From assembly GCA_000226015.1 (NCBI GenBank), contig JH152822.1, forward strand, positions 351,359-408,551: a stretch of DNA of 57,193 nt, read 5' to 3'. Position numbers and translations under genes: made by a program. Shown here one piece after another: positions 34,594 through 45,165 of this stretch. This DNA is from Mnemiopsis leidyi. Lineage: Eukaryota > Ctenophora > Tentaculata > Lobata > Bolinopsidae. Position 1 is the first letter of the stretch. Each line of letters starts with the position of its first letter. The notes under the pieces were generated by a model. The model saw nothing but the letters and a program-made list of their open reading frames with translations. It did no database searches and was not told the origin of the DNA.

Positions 34594-34866
34594 GACATGT
34601 CAAGTGTGTACAATTAGGCTCGTTTCTGTTTGATGACAAACAGAACCCCCGACATGTCAAGTGTGTACAATTAGGCTCGTTTCTGCTTGATGACAAACAT
34701 AACCCCCCGACATTTCAAGTGTGTACAATTAGGCTCGTTTCTGTTTGATGACAAACAGAACCCCCGACATTTCAAGTGTGTACAATTAGGCTCGTTTCTG
34801 TTTGATGACAAACATAACCCCCGACATTTCAAGTGTGTACAATTAGGCTCGTTTATGCTTGATGAC
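34594..34866. repeat. Five-copy 57-bp tandem array, each unit with a hairpin
   Basis: The unit contains tcaagtgtgtacaattaggc and then ttctgtttgatgacaaaca. The latter is a 7-9 bp stem around ATGA that pairs perfectly in two copies and carries single changes in the others. Because the unit is 57-58 bases, a reading frame persists over several copies, but I do not consider it coding. Confidence 0.9.
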
Positions 34867-36581
34867 TAATTCCGGATAAGTTTGAGTCACTGGATTCTGG
34901 AACATTGTCTCATCAGCAGCTGTTGAAAGATATTACCCGGCTTACTCATAAGCCGGTTTCGACAAATTTGACGCCTTGTTACTCTATATTGGGAACTTGG
35001 TCCACATAAGTGTGTGCCGTTGTATAATTTTCTAATTATTAGCTAGTGAGTTTAAGGAGGATCAGGAATGTGTAGGTTACCGGATAAGGTAAAGAAGCTT
35101 TTTATATCAGAAGTCATCTGTCCTTCATATCCGAAGATTAGGGGTTGATAAATTTTGAAACAAACGCCGGCACAATAGATGATGGTCCAGCGTCAGAGGT
35201 AGAATTTGTATAGTCAAGAAACCTAATAATCGTAAACCTGCATGATAATGATTATTGATTGATGAACCTTAAGAAAATAATATAAATGACGTTTCTTATC
35301 AGACATCACAATAACTTTGCCAAAACCTCGCCAGATGGTTACAAATGAAGCCCAGCCCCAAATACGCGAGAGCATGAGTACCTTAAGCGTTGATTATTTG
35401 TTGTATCATGAACTTAAAAGATTAAAGTGTAAAAAGAGCTGCACCGATAAAAATTAAACTTAAGACTTTATGAACAAGTTGTATGGACAATTGTTGCCGA
35501 ATATGCAGTAAAATATGGAACCTTCTTCTTCTTTTTATTTTTGTCAACTGAAGGTCTGTCCCAGATTTATGTTTAGCCACTTAGCCAGCTAGTCCTACAG
35601 AATTGCTTGTACCCTGCAAAGTTGGGAACATCACAGCCAGATCTGTCATGGTGGCGAGGACCCTTCTCTTCCAGTGATGACAGGTGCTAAAAATAGAACA
35701 CCAACCAGAAATTAAAAGCTCGATTGTATTATTGTGCCATTATTAAGGTATAACACATTGTGTTACATGTAAATAATTAAACACAAGAACAAATGCTATA
35801 TGGCGTATATGCTATTATTGCTATTATTGGTATTATCGTTCTAAGACAAATGCTTACTAAGTTATACGTCAAACAAGAAAATGACACTCAATTGTTCATG
35901 TTTTATTTGATTCAACTCGCGATAATGATTCAAAGTGGGCCAACTTTACAATTTGAATGGTTGGCAAAATGGCAAAAGATTGAATCCCGCCCGACGCTAT
36001 TTATTTCGAGCAATGATTTCATTATCAATATCACGAATGGAATAATATTAGCCGAGGTAATAAAGCTTATATCAATATACAAGTAAAACTACAAACTTCT
36101 TGTCTATCATACCAGCATGCAAAAGTGAAAATTGGGTATCACTAACTCAATTAAACTAAATTAAACTATAAATGGCAATGAAAATTAACTGATACTGAAA
36201 TTACTAAACATACAATTATTTAACATTAGATATCGTCCCTCTTACAGTTACAGCAGAGAACTGTCTCTGTCTGTGTCAAAAAAGGGTTAGTTTCCTTCCT
36301 TAACCTGACAAACTGTTTTTAATCTTCCACAACTAGTTAATACACTAATACAGTACTCATATAATAGTACTTAACAACTTGACTGAGGTTCTTAAAAGCT
36401 GCGAAGTATGCAATAAGTAATAACCAATACTATACATTACTTATAAGTAGGTTAGAGTAAGGCTATTTGGCATTCCTAGTACCACTACCAAGCTCGCGCC
36501 GGGCAGTTTTCAATTTTTAAAGTCTCAAATCAGAGACTGATTACTAATGAATTACCTAATACAGCTCTATCTGTTAGGAAG

Positions 36582-36734
36582 ATGAGGTCGCAGAAGCAGA
36601 AACCACCCACCCGAAGAATCAGTTCAAACTACGACTTTCTGGGGCTGTCCGGTCAGCACATAACTCCAAAGACCGCCGGCAGAGATTATGTCTGTCCAAA
36701 GGATCTCGAAGTTTTATTCCAAGAAGCAGACTAT
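36582..36734 (+). CDS. Candidate first exon, basic N-terminus
   Basis: ATG at 36582 and a strong donor GTAAGT after 51 codons, phase 0. The product begins MRSQKQKPPTRRISSNYDF and ends RDYVCPKDLEVLFQEADY. The C-terminal 'Y-x-x-P-K-x-L-E-V-x-F' is similar to the ends of the exons at 56619 (YPHPKALEICFK) and 48374 (YPHPRNLTLLFK), which also stop at phase 0. The next exon would lie beyond the minus-strand receptor gene, possibly at 38502. I know no function. Confidence 0.45.
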
Positions 36735-37033
36735 GTAAGTCATATTGTTTGAAGTTTTATTTTAACCAGTAACTCATGACTGCACGTTTATCGAGATTAT
36801 ATCCGTCTCCCGTTTGAGCTGCGAGAGTTGGGTATCACTGCGACGACCGCACGCATCATTTCCTGTCTTACAGCAGGTCAAAATTCAATTTTTGTAGCAT
36901 CCAAAGTAATCAATTAATCAGAAGCAATAAATCGAAAAGTAATAGAATCCTGTTTGTTAAACAAAAATTTCTCTGAAAATGTCTGAAATTCACAAAATAA
37001 CATCTTGCTCAATGATATTTATATCGTGTAATT

Positions 37034-38440
37034 TCAAGTCATCAATAGTAAAATTTTCAACATTATTTGATTCCAAAAACAACATTCGCAGTTACACGAT
37101 TCGTCATTTTCTCCCAGAACAGGAACTTGAATTTCATTTGACTTAAGAGTTTCCGCATTTCTGTGAATAATAACAGTGGAAAATAATTCCGTTTCCGTGA
37201 CAACTGCCCGCCAAGGAACACCCTGTCCTTGATTGTGTTGAGGACATGAATTACCCGCTCTCATTCTACCTGGTAGTGTGTTTAAATCATCGTTACAACT
37301 CACATTTAAGTTGTTTCCGAGATTGTTCTGGAAGTTGTTAATGTTCTGAAAGACGTCTTGAGGAAGATAATCGTCTTTTCTTTGGCCTATTGATTTGATC
37401 GGAGTACTTAAAGCAGCCCTTCTGCAATTTTGTACTAAAGTTTCATGAATTGTCCTGAGAGCCAATAAAATGATACTCCTGAATTCTGCCATTCTCCAAA
37501 GAAAAATAAAGGGGTTTAGGACAGAGTTGAGTGTGAGGTTAATCTGCCGTAATATGAGATTGCCGTACAAGATATACCAAATTTGGATTTTATCTTCCTT
37601 ACTGATTTCTTTGTAAAACGAATTTCTCATCAAAATAGGACCCAAAGTTGCAAAATTCAGAACAAATCCAGTTAAGGAAAAAGCAAGGAGAGAGATCACG
37701 GAATGAATACGATGCCGGGCAAGGTTGGCTCTTCTTATCATAGACCTGCGGTTCCGGTTGATCAGTTCGAGTGAACACAACACACAGCAAGCTAAAATAA
37801 CTGGGTATGGAAAAAGCGCATAAATGATTATGCAGGTCCGAATTTTCGATATGATGATTGGATCTTCATCAACCAGGGCTTTAGCGATGTTTTCTACGCA
37901 GCTGGCACAGGTTTTTGTAAAAATAGGCTCTGATTGTGTCCATGCTCTGGTTCCAACATGGCTTCCTATTATTAAAATCAGGTCCAGAGATACCACTACC
38001 GTTAACACTCGGTTTGATAGGGTCCGAAGGGGGATTAATATCTTTATTGTTCTGAAGGTGCTTTGAATTGCAACTAAATGTAATGAGAATCTCGTAAAAA
38101 TCTTCCACATCGAGTTCCATGCGATACAGAAATTTCGATTGACAAACAGCAGTGAGCTCCTTTCTAGTGCTAGAGAAATTCCATAAAAGGTAGATAGTTG
38201 GCATATGAGAAGGTCACTTATTGCCACCATCTTAAATGCATTGAAGAAAACATTACTTTTAGAAAAGAAATATCTCAGAGCCATTAAATTCGCCACAGTC
38301 GCAACCCCTGTCGAAAAGATCAGGACAAGGTAGCCCAGAAGGCAAGATATCAGCGGCTGGTACCTTCCTTCGTCCTGGTTTTCTGCAGTCGCCCAAAGCA
38401 CGTCCCATTGGATAACTTCGATCGTTTCCTCTTGCGCCAT
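37034..38440 (-). CDS. Class A-like seven-transmembrane receptor
   Basis: This is a 468-residue single-exon frame with seven hydrophobic segments at about 31-58, 66-90, 104-135, 145-163, 200-227, 246-270 and 287-316. Rhodopsin-class landmarks are N51 (1.50), D76 in a SDLL context (2.50), C105 (3.25) with candidate loop partners C178/C181, P213 in helix 5 and N309-P310 in helix 7. Two signature motifs are altered: E/DRY at the end of helix 3 is TFR (R130 kept), and NPxxY is NPFIF. The helix 6 CWxP motif is absent. A basic third loop (NRNRRSMIRRANLARHR) suits G-protein coupling. The C-terminal tail is about 140 residues with four cysteines near its end. The ligand cannot be inferred. The gene may be nested in an intron of a plus-strand gene (exons at 36582 and 38502). 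Confidence 0.8.
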   Translation of the reverse strand: MAQEETIEVIQWDVLWATAENQDEGRYQPLISCLLGYLVLIFSTGVATVANLMALRYFFSKSNVFFNAFKMVAISDLLICQLSTFYGISLALERSSLLFVNRNFCIAWNSMWKIFTRFSLHLVAIQSTFRTIKILIPLRTLSNRVLTVVVSLDLILIIGSHVGTRAWTQSEPIFTKTCASCVENIAKALVDEDPIIISKIRTCIIIYALFPYPVILACCVLCSLELINRNRRSMIRRANLARHRIHSVISLLAFSLTGFVLNFATLGPILMRNSFYKEISKEDKIQIWYILYGNLILRQINLTLNSVLNPFIFLWRMAEFRSIILLALRTIHETLVQNCRRAALSTPIKSIGQRKDDYLPQDVFQNINNFQNNLGNNLNVSCNDDLNTLPGRMRAGNSCPQHNQGQGVPWRAVVTETELFSTVIIHRNAETLKSNEIQVPVLGENDESCNCECCFWNQIMLKILLLMT

Positions 38441-38501
38441 AGCAGCTAGTTAACCTGCAATATAGATACAGATTATGGATAACTGATTTAAGAACAACTA
38501 G

Positions 38502-38834
38502 GATCACATAGTGTATAGAATTGGTAACCAGACAGTTGTCCGATACGGATTGTACTGTCCGAAATTTTCGATTTCGGACAATAGTCCCCGTAGGAAAACG
38601 GTCCATCTTGCTGACGAAACCCTCGGAAAAGGGAAGGTTGAACGTATGCATTTAGAAGAAATTAAAAACTACATGAGTATGTTCAACCAATTGAGGCGAA
38701 TAAATCTTGATGAATTCCAATTAAGCAATTTGAAAAAATTCATAGTCTGCGACTATGCTACTTTGGCATATTCATGTCATTATTATCGTACTGACAATTA
38801 CGACCGGAAATATACCCCCGGCCCCCAAGCCTAG
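38502..38834 (+). CDS. Candidate exon with nuclear-receptor-like helices
   Basis: The stretch is open from 38502 (no in-frame ATG in the first part, so it is an exon) to TAG at 38832. The part from about 38640 encodes MHLEEIKNYMSMFNQL and then RRINLDEFQLSNLKKFIVCD. This resembles helices 7-8 of nuclear receptor ligand-binding domains, where an F-x-x-L segment is followed by I/L-D-x-x-E-x-x-x-LK. The match covers only about 30 residues, and sequence after CDY does not fit, so a donor inside the frame is likely. It could instead be a generic amphipathic helix. It overlaps the 5' side of the opposite-strand receptor gene. Confidence 0.3.
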   Translation, partial: DHIVYRIGNQTVVRYGLYCPKFSISDNSPRRKTVHLADETLGKGKVERMHLEEIKNYMSMFNQLRRINLDEFQLSNLKKFIVCDYATLAYSCHYYRTDNYDRKYTPGPQA

Positions 38835-39092
38835 GGCACAACTAAAATGATTGCCGCTCATAACTAGGTTTTATTCTAGGTAACCGTAAAGGAGCACAAT
38901 TTCGCAAGTCGCCCATATAGGCTATTAGTATTGAAACATGTTTCTATCGCTAAGCTGTCTTTCGAGTACCCGTATTGCATTGTATTTCTAAGTTTCTGAA
39001 TAATCAAATTGCATGTCATGCTACCTTATATATAAGCAATCCTGACAACGAGATGATATTCGTTTAGCTTTCTAACGAATTAGCATATTATT

Positions 39093-39163
39093 GCCGATTT
39101 GCCGGTGCGTCTTCGAAATGCACATGAGAGCGCGTGATGGCCGCGACAGTAGGTTATCAACCT
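39093..39163. repeat. Dispersed repeat, core cgcgacagtaggt, copy 1
   Basis: Shares gcgcgtgatggccgcgacag and taggttatcaacc with 44236-44325, and the core with 52400-52490. The left part (gccggtgcgtctt) matches cgggcgatgcgcgtct in copy 2. Confidence 0.65.
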
Positions 39164-39402
39164 ACAAGTACGTCATGCGGGTTGTTTTGAAAGCAGCATG
39201 CTGTCAAAATACATCAATTCCTATCATAGGAAGGGAATATTTAGATATTTTTGTAGGGATTTTCACATTTCGCACTGGCGTATGATTTAATATTGGCGTC
39301 CTTGAAGTATGAGAGAGAATAAGTTCGAAAACCCTGGAAAATTTTCAAAAAAATTTAGGCACAATTCTTTTTCTGACGTCGACACAACCTTTCATATTTT
39401 TA

Positions 39403-39510
39403 GCGGTGACAGTGTGACAGTGTGACAGTGTGACAGTGTGACAGTGTGACAGTGTGACAGTGTGATAGTGTGACAGAGTGACAGAGTGACTGTGTGACAC
39501 TACATCAGTG
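39403..39510. repeat. 10-bp minisatellite (agtgtgacag)
   Basis: About seven near-perfect copies followed by diverged ones (gagtgacaga, gtgtgacact). Confidence 0.95.
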
Positions 39511-40146
39511 TTACAGTGTGATACTTTAAATCCGAAGAAAAGTTAAACTCTCTGCAAGAACTGGTGTCGGGATGTCAGTCTATGTTATAATGAAAAATAT
39601 GTATCTTAGTAAGACTTCAACACTAACGTTTAGAGCGACTATCACCTTTTGCATGTCCTCACTTCAGTTTGCTATCTGTAGCTTGTCCGTAATTTTAACA
39701 AGTTTTCATATTTCGTTGGGAATATATTCGAGTTCCTGTTAAGTTTAGTGCAGGTTGATTTTTAAGGGTTATTTAAGAAGTTTTGACCGGTCAGGAATTC
39801 CTTATAGATGTCCGGTAATTTGTACTAAATAAGGCGGCCAGTTGGTTATTTAGCCAAATTCTTTTCTGAATATGTAATTTAACGTTTTTTAAAGGTTGGG
39901 ACCAAGCATAATGGGGTATCTAGAATGATAGTGAGTTGTCAATTGATAACTTCAACCACTGTTATTTAAACTCTGATTCAAAATGGTGGCTTGCATTTTT
40001 AGATGTTCAACTGTCAGCACAATTTGATGGGATGGAGTTTAGTCGCGTACCATGTGTACTGTCAAACATTTTATTTGCTACTCTTTATTTTGAAGAATAA
40101 ATTGAGAGATATTAGGGTGGTGGCAACCACCCCAGAAAAGACACTT

Positions 40147-40220
40147 AACAGTTAACCCCCAACATTTTTTAACCACCCCCCAAGTATGACAACATGAAGT
40201 GTGGTATACGGCCTATAAGG
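40147..40220. repeat. Dispersed repeat, copy B
   Basis: Matches the right half of the 7780-7905 element (cccc, agtatgac, gtgtggtatacg) but not the left half. Confidence 0.6.
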
Positions 40221-40489
40221 GTCTTTAAAGGCCTTTATAAGGCCCTAAAAATAAAAATTTTTGAGCTAGAAGAAAAGTAAGACCAGTATTTCGGATCCGA
40301 AAAATCATCACACTTATAGCCGAAAAATGAAAATTTTCAAATTGAAATTACAAGGAGTCTGAAAACCACGTGTCTTTTCTGGCTGAAGGCACACTTTGCG
40401 TTTTGCGACTGATTAGAATTTATTTTTTTTTTAGAATTTTTTTTTTTTTTTAGAATTTTTTTTTTTTTTCGTACAACCCTTGGCACCCT

Positions 40490-41540
40490 CATCACCTTCT
40501 GCTTGGACAACTCCTACCTAGAATTCAACGGCTGCTTCTACTCCCAGGACGAGGGTGGAACCATGGGATCTCCTCTAATAGTCGAACTCGCTGAGATTAG
40601 ACTTGCCGAGGTTGAAACCTTGGCTCTATCTTCGTCCCCGGATCCACCTTCATCCTACTCCCACTTCGTTGACGACGGCTGCGGCGCATTTAGAGACAAA
40701 GACCATGCAGAAACGTACCTCACCTTCCTCAACTCCCTTACAGAAGACCTTAACTTCACCATGGAACATCCCTCCACCAACGGATCCTTACCCTTCCTCG
40801 ACGTTGGAACATCCCTCCACCGACGGACTCCTTACCCTTCCTCGACGTTTACATACACCCTGACAAGTCCACGTCCGTCTACACGNNNNNNNNNNNNNNN
40901 NNNNNNNNNNNNNNNNNNNNNNNNNNNNNNNNNNNNNNNNNNNNNNNNNNNNNNNNNNNNNNNNNNNNNNNNNNNNNNNNNNNNNNNNNNNNNNNNNNNN
41001 NNNNNNNNNNNNNNNNNNNNNNNNNNNNNNNNNNNNNNNNNNNNNNNNNNNNNNNNNNNNNNNNNNNNNNNNNNNNNNNNNNNNNNNNNNNNNNNNNNNN
41101 NNNNNNNNNNNNNNNNNNNNNNNNNNNNNNNNNNNNNNNNNNNNNNNNNNNNNNNNAAGTCTGCCCCGGCTCACCACTCCCTCACCACTGGACACAGAAT
41201 AGCTTGGAACGACATCACCATCCTCAAATCCCTTCCATCCATGAATCGGACGGACAGTGCCCCGAAATGCAGCTCACTCTGGAATCCCATCCTTCCCAAA
41301 ATTGCTGCAACTCTCAAACCCACACCCTCTGGCATTACCTTCTCCTCCTCCTAAGAAGACTAGATCTTTACTTTGTGATTATTGTAATGTTACCATCCAT
41401 AGTTCACACCCCTCTCCATCAGCCCTCACAAGCACTGACACCACTCCCTCTCCATATTTAAGGCTCACTTCACTCTTCACCTCTAGCTGAAGACGATTAA
41501 CACATGTTGATTGAAAGCTTCTCCAAAATCAAAACCCGTA
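40490..41540 (+). mobile_element. Broken Penelope-like retroelement
   Basis: From 40490 the frame encodes a reverse transcriptase core: a D-E-G-G-T-M-G-S-P-L block (40545-40575), then HFVDDGCGAF (the RT catalytic VDD), then LNFTMEH and LPFLDV. This order and the LPFLDV block are typical of Penelope-like elements. A 43-bp tandem duplication (copies meet at about 40805) shifts the frame; after it the expected DVYIHPDKSTSVYT continues in another frame. A 271-N gap follows. After the gap, SAPAHHSLTTGHRIAWNDITIL resembles the conserved region near the GIY-YIG endonuclease of these elements. The 3' part ends around 41540 with a hammerhead-like core. The 5' end is missing and begins after poly-T runs, so the copy is dead. 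Confidence 0.75.
40886..41156. other. Assembly gap (271 N)
   Basis: The gap replaces the end of the reverse transcriptase and most of the endonuclease region of the Penelope-like element. Confidence 1.
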
Positions 41541-41559
41541 TCTTTTTATGTCTATCAAC

Positions 41560-43540
41560 CCCCCTACAAACGATTAGAATTTATATTTAATAGTTGAATT
41601 CCAATTGTTTTTTAAATCTTAACTTCTTCTTTTCTTAAGTTATTGCAGCTTTAGATATAATAAATCAAAACTATTCATTGAACGTAAAGTTAAAACAAAA
41701 GAAACTGAATCATCTTATTTACAAGAATAATTAATAATTCGCACTTATAAGTTATAGTTATAGTTAGTGTTACCGTTTATTACCGCTTAACTTCGCTTCA
41801 AGTTTTACACGTATAGCTGCCCATTTAACCCTCCATCACGATTTCCCGTTTATTTGGCTGAGTCGAGCAGGGGGCTTAGCAGAGCGTCAAAACACTCACT
41901 GGGCGGCAGGACAATAGGACATCTGGAATGGAAATCTTATGCTCTACACCGATACGTTCTGTGCTACCCAGCCACCATAAAAATATTGTAAAAAAATCTG
42001 GAAAGTAGGATGTAACGGGGATGATAAAAAAGGTAAAATAAAATGCACTTGCAGGAAAATATTTTGGGTAGCATTTGGAAAATTTCGTTGGCAGATCTGC
42101 ACGTGACTCAATTTTTATTAGTCGCTCAACGCAAAATTAATTAATAAATTAAATCAAATAACTCTAGATTTTCATGTTAAGAAAGTTCAGATCTAAATCC
42201 GGGTTTAAGAGGGCTCTCGCGGTCCCTGATCGGACCCAGTTAGAGTCAGTATTCAAAGCTCAATCTATTTATAGTGTCATAGTTGTATTATATTATACAA
42301 TTACAAGTGCTTTATCAATTGATCAGGTTTCTTGTATAGGTACTTTACTGTAAGTAGTATTAATTTAAAGGACGACACGCAGTAACTTACAATGGCACGA
42401 CACATTATGTATTTGTACAGTGCTTATTCGTGTATTATCTTTGTAGAAGCTGGAGTAATATAATGCAGTTAGCGCCTTCGTCACGTGACACGAGAATCGT
42501 TCACCGTGTTTCTATATATTATTTATTTTCCTTCTCATATAATTCTATTAATAAAACGCACATTTCACCGATTCCTCGCGATAGTTTTGCTGTAAGAACA
42601 ATGCATGGATAGAGTCGATTTTTTGCTTAAAGTTAAACTGCTCCTTTAATTTGCCATTTATTAATGTTATCAATTTTGCGACAAACTAGATTGATATCCT
42701 TTTTTGCTTGGTTTTTCATGGCATTATTTAGTTCGAACTGAAAAATACACGTGAACTTACCGCAAATTTCCGTCACGAATTAAAATTAAACGCGTAAATT
42801 TCTTAGAAAGAAACTGCAACCAGAAGTAATTATTTTCATACGACTCCCATTAGTTCCCGTCAATTATAGAACACGAGAATTCGAGCTATTTGTGCAATGG
42901 GCGTTGTTACCTTGTGTATAAACGGCTCGCTTGGACTATGCAAGTTGTTATATTTGAACCTTCTCCCAAAGTCACATCTGCTGTAATAACAGGGGTGTGT
43001 TTAGTCTACGACTAAAAAACAACTCGAGCTTCAGAGCTTGGCATAGCGCACGCAGTGTTTAAATCCTTCTTTTGTCAGTTTTCCAAAGTTCGTAAAAAAT
43101 GTTCAGTTTGCTGAGGTAGTCTTTATATAGTCCCGAGAAAAACGAGAAATATTTCTTCTTATTCGACAAATTCCGAAGTGTACGGCAGGAATTCCAGCCC
43201 TGATTACTCCCCCGGTTGTACCGTGGTGGTTTTATTGCTAGTAACACTATAGTTTAACATTGTGAGAACGTATTTACCGTCTACGTTAGTTGTTTTGATG
43301 TCGTGTCAAAGCAAAATGTGTGGTCCAGTTACCGAGAACTAAGTTTAGGTGGTATTCACATGCGCAATATAGCAGTGCGTACATTCTATCACATCCTCAC
43401 AGTCAGCTTATAGCAGCTGCCTTTACAGACTCCCATCCCTCACTATCACACTGCAACTGACACTTATACACACGTTGTGCAGTTAGTGACTTTTGAAGCT
43501 TTTTCGCTGCACGCCCTGTCATTTGTTGATGCGTGTACTT
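41560..43540. other. Spacer, no gene seen
   Basis: AT-rich, with TCACGTGA at 42481-42488. A minus-strand frame at 43059-43247 begins LLAIKPPRYNRGSNQGWNSC but has no start, splice or family support. Confidence 0.55.
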
Positions 43541-43553
43541 TCGTGTCGGGAGG

Positions 43554-43736
43554 ATGTTCACCTACAACAGTTACATGTACAAGGTCAACCCCGCCAAGAA
43601 AGCAAATGATCGCGCATTAATCGCTTCTCCTCGGAAGACCTATGACAGTCAGCGATCTAAACCGACTAGTGTTAGCGGCAAGGCGGCCAAAGTTCTCGGA
43701 TTCAAACACCCGATGTCCTTGCAAGTCTGTTATTTG
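43554..43736 (+). CDS. Candidate first exon, MFT-family member 1
   Basis: ATG 43554 follows gggagg and opens 61 codons to a GTGAGC donor, phase 0. The product starts MFTYNSYMYKVNPAKKANDRA, is basic and serine-rich, and ends FKHPMSLQVCYL. The start MFT-x-x-Y and the end 'HP-x-x-L-x-x-x-(F/Y)' match the exon at 56619. A phase-0 acceptor at 44093 would join it to QNEILDIENKIILAQYKRIA.., giving an 89-residue protein with a short helical end. The frame also continues unspliced to 44036, but that extension has a poor composition. Confidence 0.4.
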
Positions 43737-44092
43737 GTGAGCGGAACTTTTAATCCCCATCTTTCTTGCGAGGCTTTAAATACCGCTTTTTATACGGTTG
43801 TCTATGGTCAAAGGTCAAAGTGCCAGTACATGGAGAAACTGGGTTTGTTTATTAAAGTATTATGCCATGATTATTCTTATAGTTATAGCCCGTTATTCGG
43901 GTGCGATTTCTGTAACTGTAAGTTTATTGTATGGCCTGGTTTAATGGTAACTTACCCTATATACGCGAATTTAACAGCGTTTATACATTGCGTTAACGCC
44001 AGTTACACCGCGTGCAATAACTACCTGGGCACCTAGCAGTCTTTGTTTCTTGGAGGGGCCGTTATAGAAAACGCAAAGTAACGCCTGGTAAG

Positions 44093-44179
44093 CAAAACGA
44101 AATTTTAGATATCGAAAATAAGATAATTCTTGCTCAGTATAAACGTATCGCAGAACTATCTATAAACAGCTCTACATGA
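44093..44179 (+). CDS. Candidate last exon paired with 43554
   Basis: A charged helical segment, QNEILDIENKIILAQYKRIA, followed by ELSINSST and TGA. The frame is open upstream to 44021 and could extend to include YRKRKVTPGK. The AG at 44091-44092 gives phase 0, matching the donor at 43737, but its pyrimidine tract is weak. Family unknown. Confidence 0.35.
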   Translation, partial: QNEILDIENKIILAQYKRIAELSINSST

Positions 44180-44196
44180 ACGCACAGCTGTTTATA
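44161..44196. other. Perfect 11-bp inverted repeat at a stop codon
   Basis: TATAAACAGCT and AGCTGTTTATA are separated by 14 bases that contain the TGA of the preceding exon. In mRNA the stop codon would sit in the loop of a stem-loop. Confidence 0.7.
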
Positions 44197-44235
44197 AACT
44201 AGCTATTTATTCTATAAGAAAAACATTATAATTAA

Positions 44236-44325
44236 CGGGCGATGCGCGTCTAGAATTTCTTCAAAATGCGTGATGCTGATAGCGCGTGACGGTGAAGTCC
44301 GCGACAGTAGGTTATCAATTACAAA
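44236..44325. repeat. Dispersed repeat, core cgcgacagtaggt, copy 2
   Basis: Contains cgggcgatgcgcgtct, gcgcgtgacg and tccgcgacagtaggttatca. It lies about 60 bases after a candidate last exon. Confidence 0.65.
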
Positions 44326-44875
44326 CAAATTTCGAAATTAAACTTGAAGATTCTATGTACTATTATATTTCATTACTTCCAGTATTATAGTAAGGGATTA
44401 TTAGAACGTCTTATATTCTAAAGCCCAAAGTTAATTTAAATTTCGCATCAGTGATCAGCTTGACAGCTTGCTGATTTGTGCCTGTACGAAATTGAAAAAG
44501 AATATATTATTAAAGCAGCGAAATACAACTGCCATAATAAGGACCAGGGGCAGCACAATTTTTGTCGCGCCATGAATTTAATCTAATTCCAATTCACCGT
44601 GGGTCCGTGGATTAAAAGATCATTACCAGTCACCAAACATACCGATTCCGGTCTTGTACAGTATGCTCATGGCACTGCCACGAGCTTCAACCATTTTGGA
44701 TCGCGTTTAAGTTGCCAAGAAGCCAGAATTAAATAGTTGATGATGCTGGCCTTTTTTTCTGATTGATTTATGACGAGTACTACAGAGGGATATATTTTTC
44801 AACACCCGCGATTTGGAGAGATTGTTTGGAGCAAGCCTTAAACGGGTCAGTAGGTTAAGACAGATGAGAAGTTTA

Positions 44876-45165
44876 AAACGGGTAAGTAGCTTTGGATGGG
44901 TAAGTAGCTTTGGACAGGTAAGTAGCTTTGGACAGGTAAGAGTTTTGGACGGATAAGTAGCTTTGGATGGGTAAGTAGCTTTGGACGGATAAGTAGCTTT
45001 GGACGAGTAAGTAGCTTTGGATGAGTAAGTACTAAGTAGCTTTGGACGGATAAGTAGCTTTGGATAGGTAAGTAGCTTTGGACAGGTAAGTGGCTTTGAA
45101 CGGGTAAGTAGCTTTGAATGGGTAAGTAGCTTTACCCAGGTAAGTAGCTTTGGAAGGTAAGTAAC
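44876..45165. repeat. 17-18 bp minisatellite (gtaagtagctttgga)
   Basis: About 16 copies with variable last bases. Because many units keep frame on the minus strand, a spurious KLLTCPKLL-type repeat frame results; I do not count it as a gene. Confidence 0.9.

Larger units (their letters stand above)
28700..36560. other. Long gene-poor region
   Basis: Almost 8 kb without a gene I can support. The longest frames (28789-29001 plus, 31225-31540 minus, 33919-34194 plus, 35793-36086 plus) lack splice signals, family motifs or consistent composition. It contains a three-copy 14-bp repeat (30564-30605), a hairpin at 32828-32894 and a 57-bp tandem array at 34594-34866. Confidence 0.6.
38840..40480. 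other. Spacer, no gene seen
   Basis: AT-rich. It contains the first copy of a dispersed repeat at 39093-39163, a 10-bp minisatellite at 39403-39510, copy B of another dispersed repeat at 40147-40220, and three poly-T runs just left of the Penelope-like element at 40420-40470. Confidence 0.6.

Noticed and set aside
34687..34869. Frame with HFKCVQLGSF repeats
   Set aside because: A consequence of a 57-bp unit being divisible by three. Some units are 58 bp, which breaks the frame.
43737..44036. Unspliced extension of the 43554 exon
   Set aside because: Composition is poor (Tyr/Cys-rich, no pattern) and a consensus donor precedes it.
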